From positions 1 through 41,401 of the forward strand of contig CANHTS010000003.1 of NCBI GenBank assembly GCA_947463435.1: a stretch of DNA of 41,401 bases, read 5' to 3'. Of this stretch, positions 41,024 to 41,401 are shown in pieces. The notes below the pieces were generated by a model. The model ran no database searches, was not told the origin of the DNA, and saw only the letters and a list, made by a program, of their open reading frames with translations. Position 1 is the stretch's first letter; each line of letters starts with the position of its first letter. A program made the position numbers and the translations under genes. This DNA comes from Flavobacteriales bacterium (GTDB taxonomy: Bacteria; Bacteroidota; Bacteroidia; NS11-12g; UBA955).

Positions 41024-41401
41024 CGGAAGCTTGCACCAGGGATTGTAATGCCGATGGGACCCGTTGAAAATGAAGGCTTTGACGATTTTGAGTCCGATTA
41101 TGCGGAAGCTTGCACCAGGGATTGTGCTGCCGCTGTAACCGGTTGGAAATAAATGCTTTGGGGATCTTGAGTCCGATTATACGGAAGCTTGCACCAGGGA
41201 TTCTGATGTCGCTGTAACCGGTTGGAAAAGAAGACGTTAAGAATCTTGAGTCCGATTATACGGAAGCATGCACCAGGGATTGTAATGCCGATGGAACCCG
41301 TTGAAAAAGAAGGCGTTAAGGTTTTTATGGCCGACTACACGGAAGCTTGCACCAAGAATCCGTAGGATGGCTGTTTTATGCTCTGGTTGCCCGCGCAGGA
41401 G
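41022..41401. repeat. Tandem array of 79-bp units (four full, one decayed)
   Basis: Units begin at 41022, 41101, 41180, 41259 and 41338, exactly 79 bp apart. Unit positions 1-25 are nearly invariant (core GGAAGCTTGCACCAGG) and 67-79 are conserved in units 1-3 (TTGAGTCCGATTA). The middle part varies but stays alignable without gaps. Unit 5 follows the consensus only to about position 23. Since 79 is not a multiple of three and no long frame crosses it, the array is probably not coding. Each junction of units 1-4 holds TCCG-N6-CGGA, a possible mini-hairpin. This array fills the region of more than 300 bp upstream of the VWA gene; its true right end may lie outside the window. Confidence 0.88.
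41377..41387. repeat. Right arm of the 11-bp inverted repeat bracketing the array
   Basis: TATGCTCTGGT, reverse complement of 41013-41023, sits inside the decayed fifth unit. Confidence 0.5.

Noticed and set aside
41022-41401. CRISPR array
   Set aside because: The spacing is regular and about 38 bp per unit is conserved, but the intervening 40 or so bases are clearly related to one another, unlike spacers, and no cas genes are present.
41022-41401. Integron cassette array with attC sites
   Set aside because: Units have no open frames between them, and no paired R'/R'' core sites or integrase are visible.
1-41401. tRNA or rRNA genes
   Set aside because: The intergenic gaps are too short almost everywhere, and no cloverleaf-like or T-loop sequence was noticed in the two longer ones.

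Overview
The window reads as chromosomal DNA of a Bacteroidota bacterium, probably from the Chitinophagia/Saprospiria/Sphingobacteriia side; I cannot place it more precisely. The evidence is a type IX secretion system (T9SS) type A sorting domain on a M28 peptidase (6498-8243), a T9SS type B domain on a giant PKD protein (29039-36337), the order PorG-like protein / uppS / bamA, a short carbamoyl-phosphate synthase large subunit without its regulatory domain, and ten perfect copies of the Bacteroidota -7 promoter element TAnnTTTG directly before genes. No tRNA, rRNA, CRISPR or phage genes were seen. Coding density is very high, with most gaps under 60 bp.

Layout. 2-217 is the end of an IS1595-type transposase cut by the window edge. 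504-3847 (minus) is a lipoprotein plus outer-membrane barrel pair, followed by a membrane fatty acid desaturase (3898-5010, minus). 5089-8243 (plus) holds an RsmF-like rRNA methyltransferase and the T9SS-exported M28 peptidase. 8250-9452 (minus) is a Lys1-like dehydrogenase. 9510-12726 (plus) is a 4-bp-overlapping chain of SRAP/HMCES, CapA-like protein and GT4 glycosyltransferase. 12703-15949 (minus) holds a small lipoprotein and carB. 16064-22781 (plus) is the envelope cluster: methyltransferase, two tandem PorG-like (DUF6089) proteins, uppS, bamA and a CHAD protein. 22788-27095 (minus) has an Omp85 barrel, a secreted hypothetical, pgk and a secreted VWA-like protein. 27170-29034 (plus) is a M16 peptidase plus an AlbA_2/Schlafen-type regulator. 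29039-36337 (minus) is the 2432-residue PKD surface protein. 36404-40878 has der, a GNAT, a DUF2461 protein, a CAP protein and a VWA protein. The right edge (41022-41401) is a non-coding array of five 79-bp tandem repeats.

How the genes fit together. Most of the window concerns building and decorating the outer membrane: BamA inserts barrels, UppS makes the lipid carrier for wall and polysaccharide synthesis, PorG-like proteins belong with T9SS, and two proteins here carry T9SS export signals. Single housekeeping genes (carB, pgk, der, rRNA methyltransferase) are interspersed.

The most unusual items are the 79-bp array with conflicting site patterns between units (a recombination signature), the alternating inverted 7-mers between that array and the VWA gene, the doubled PorG-like gene, and a promoter grammar that leaves many mRNAs with almost no 5' leader. 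I do not see a convincing undescribed defence system or other new multi-gene system.
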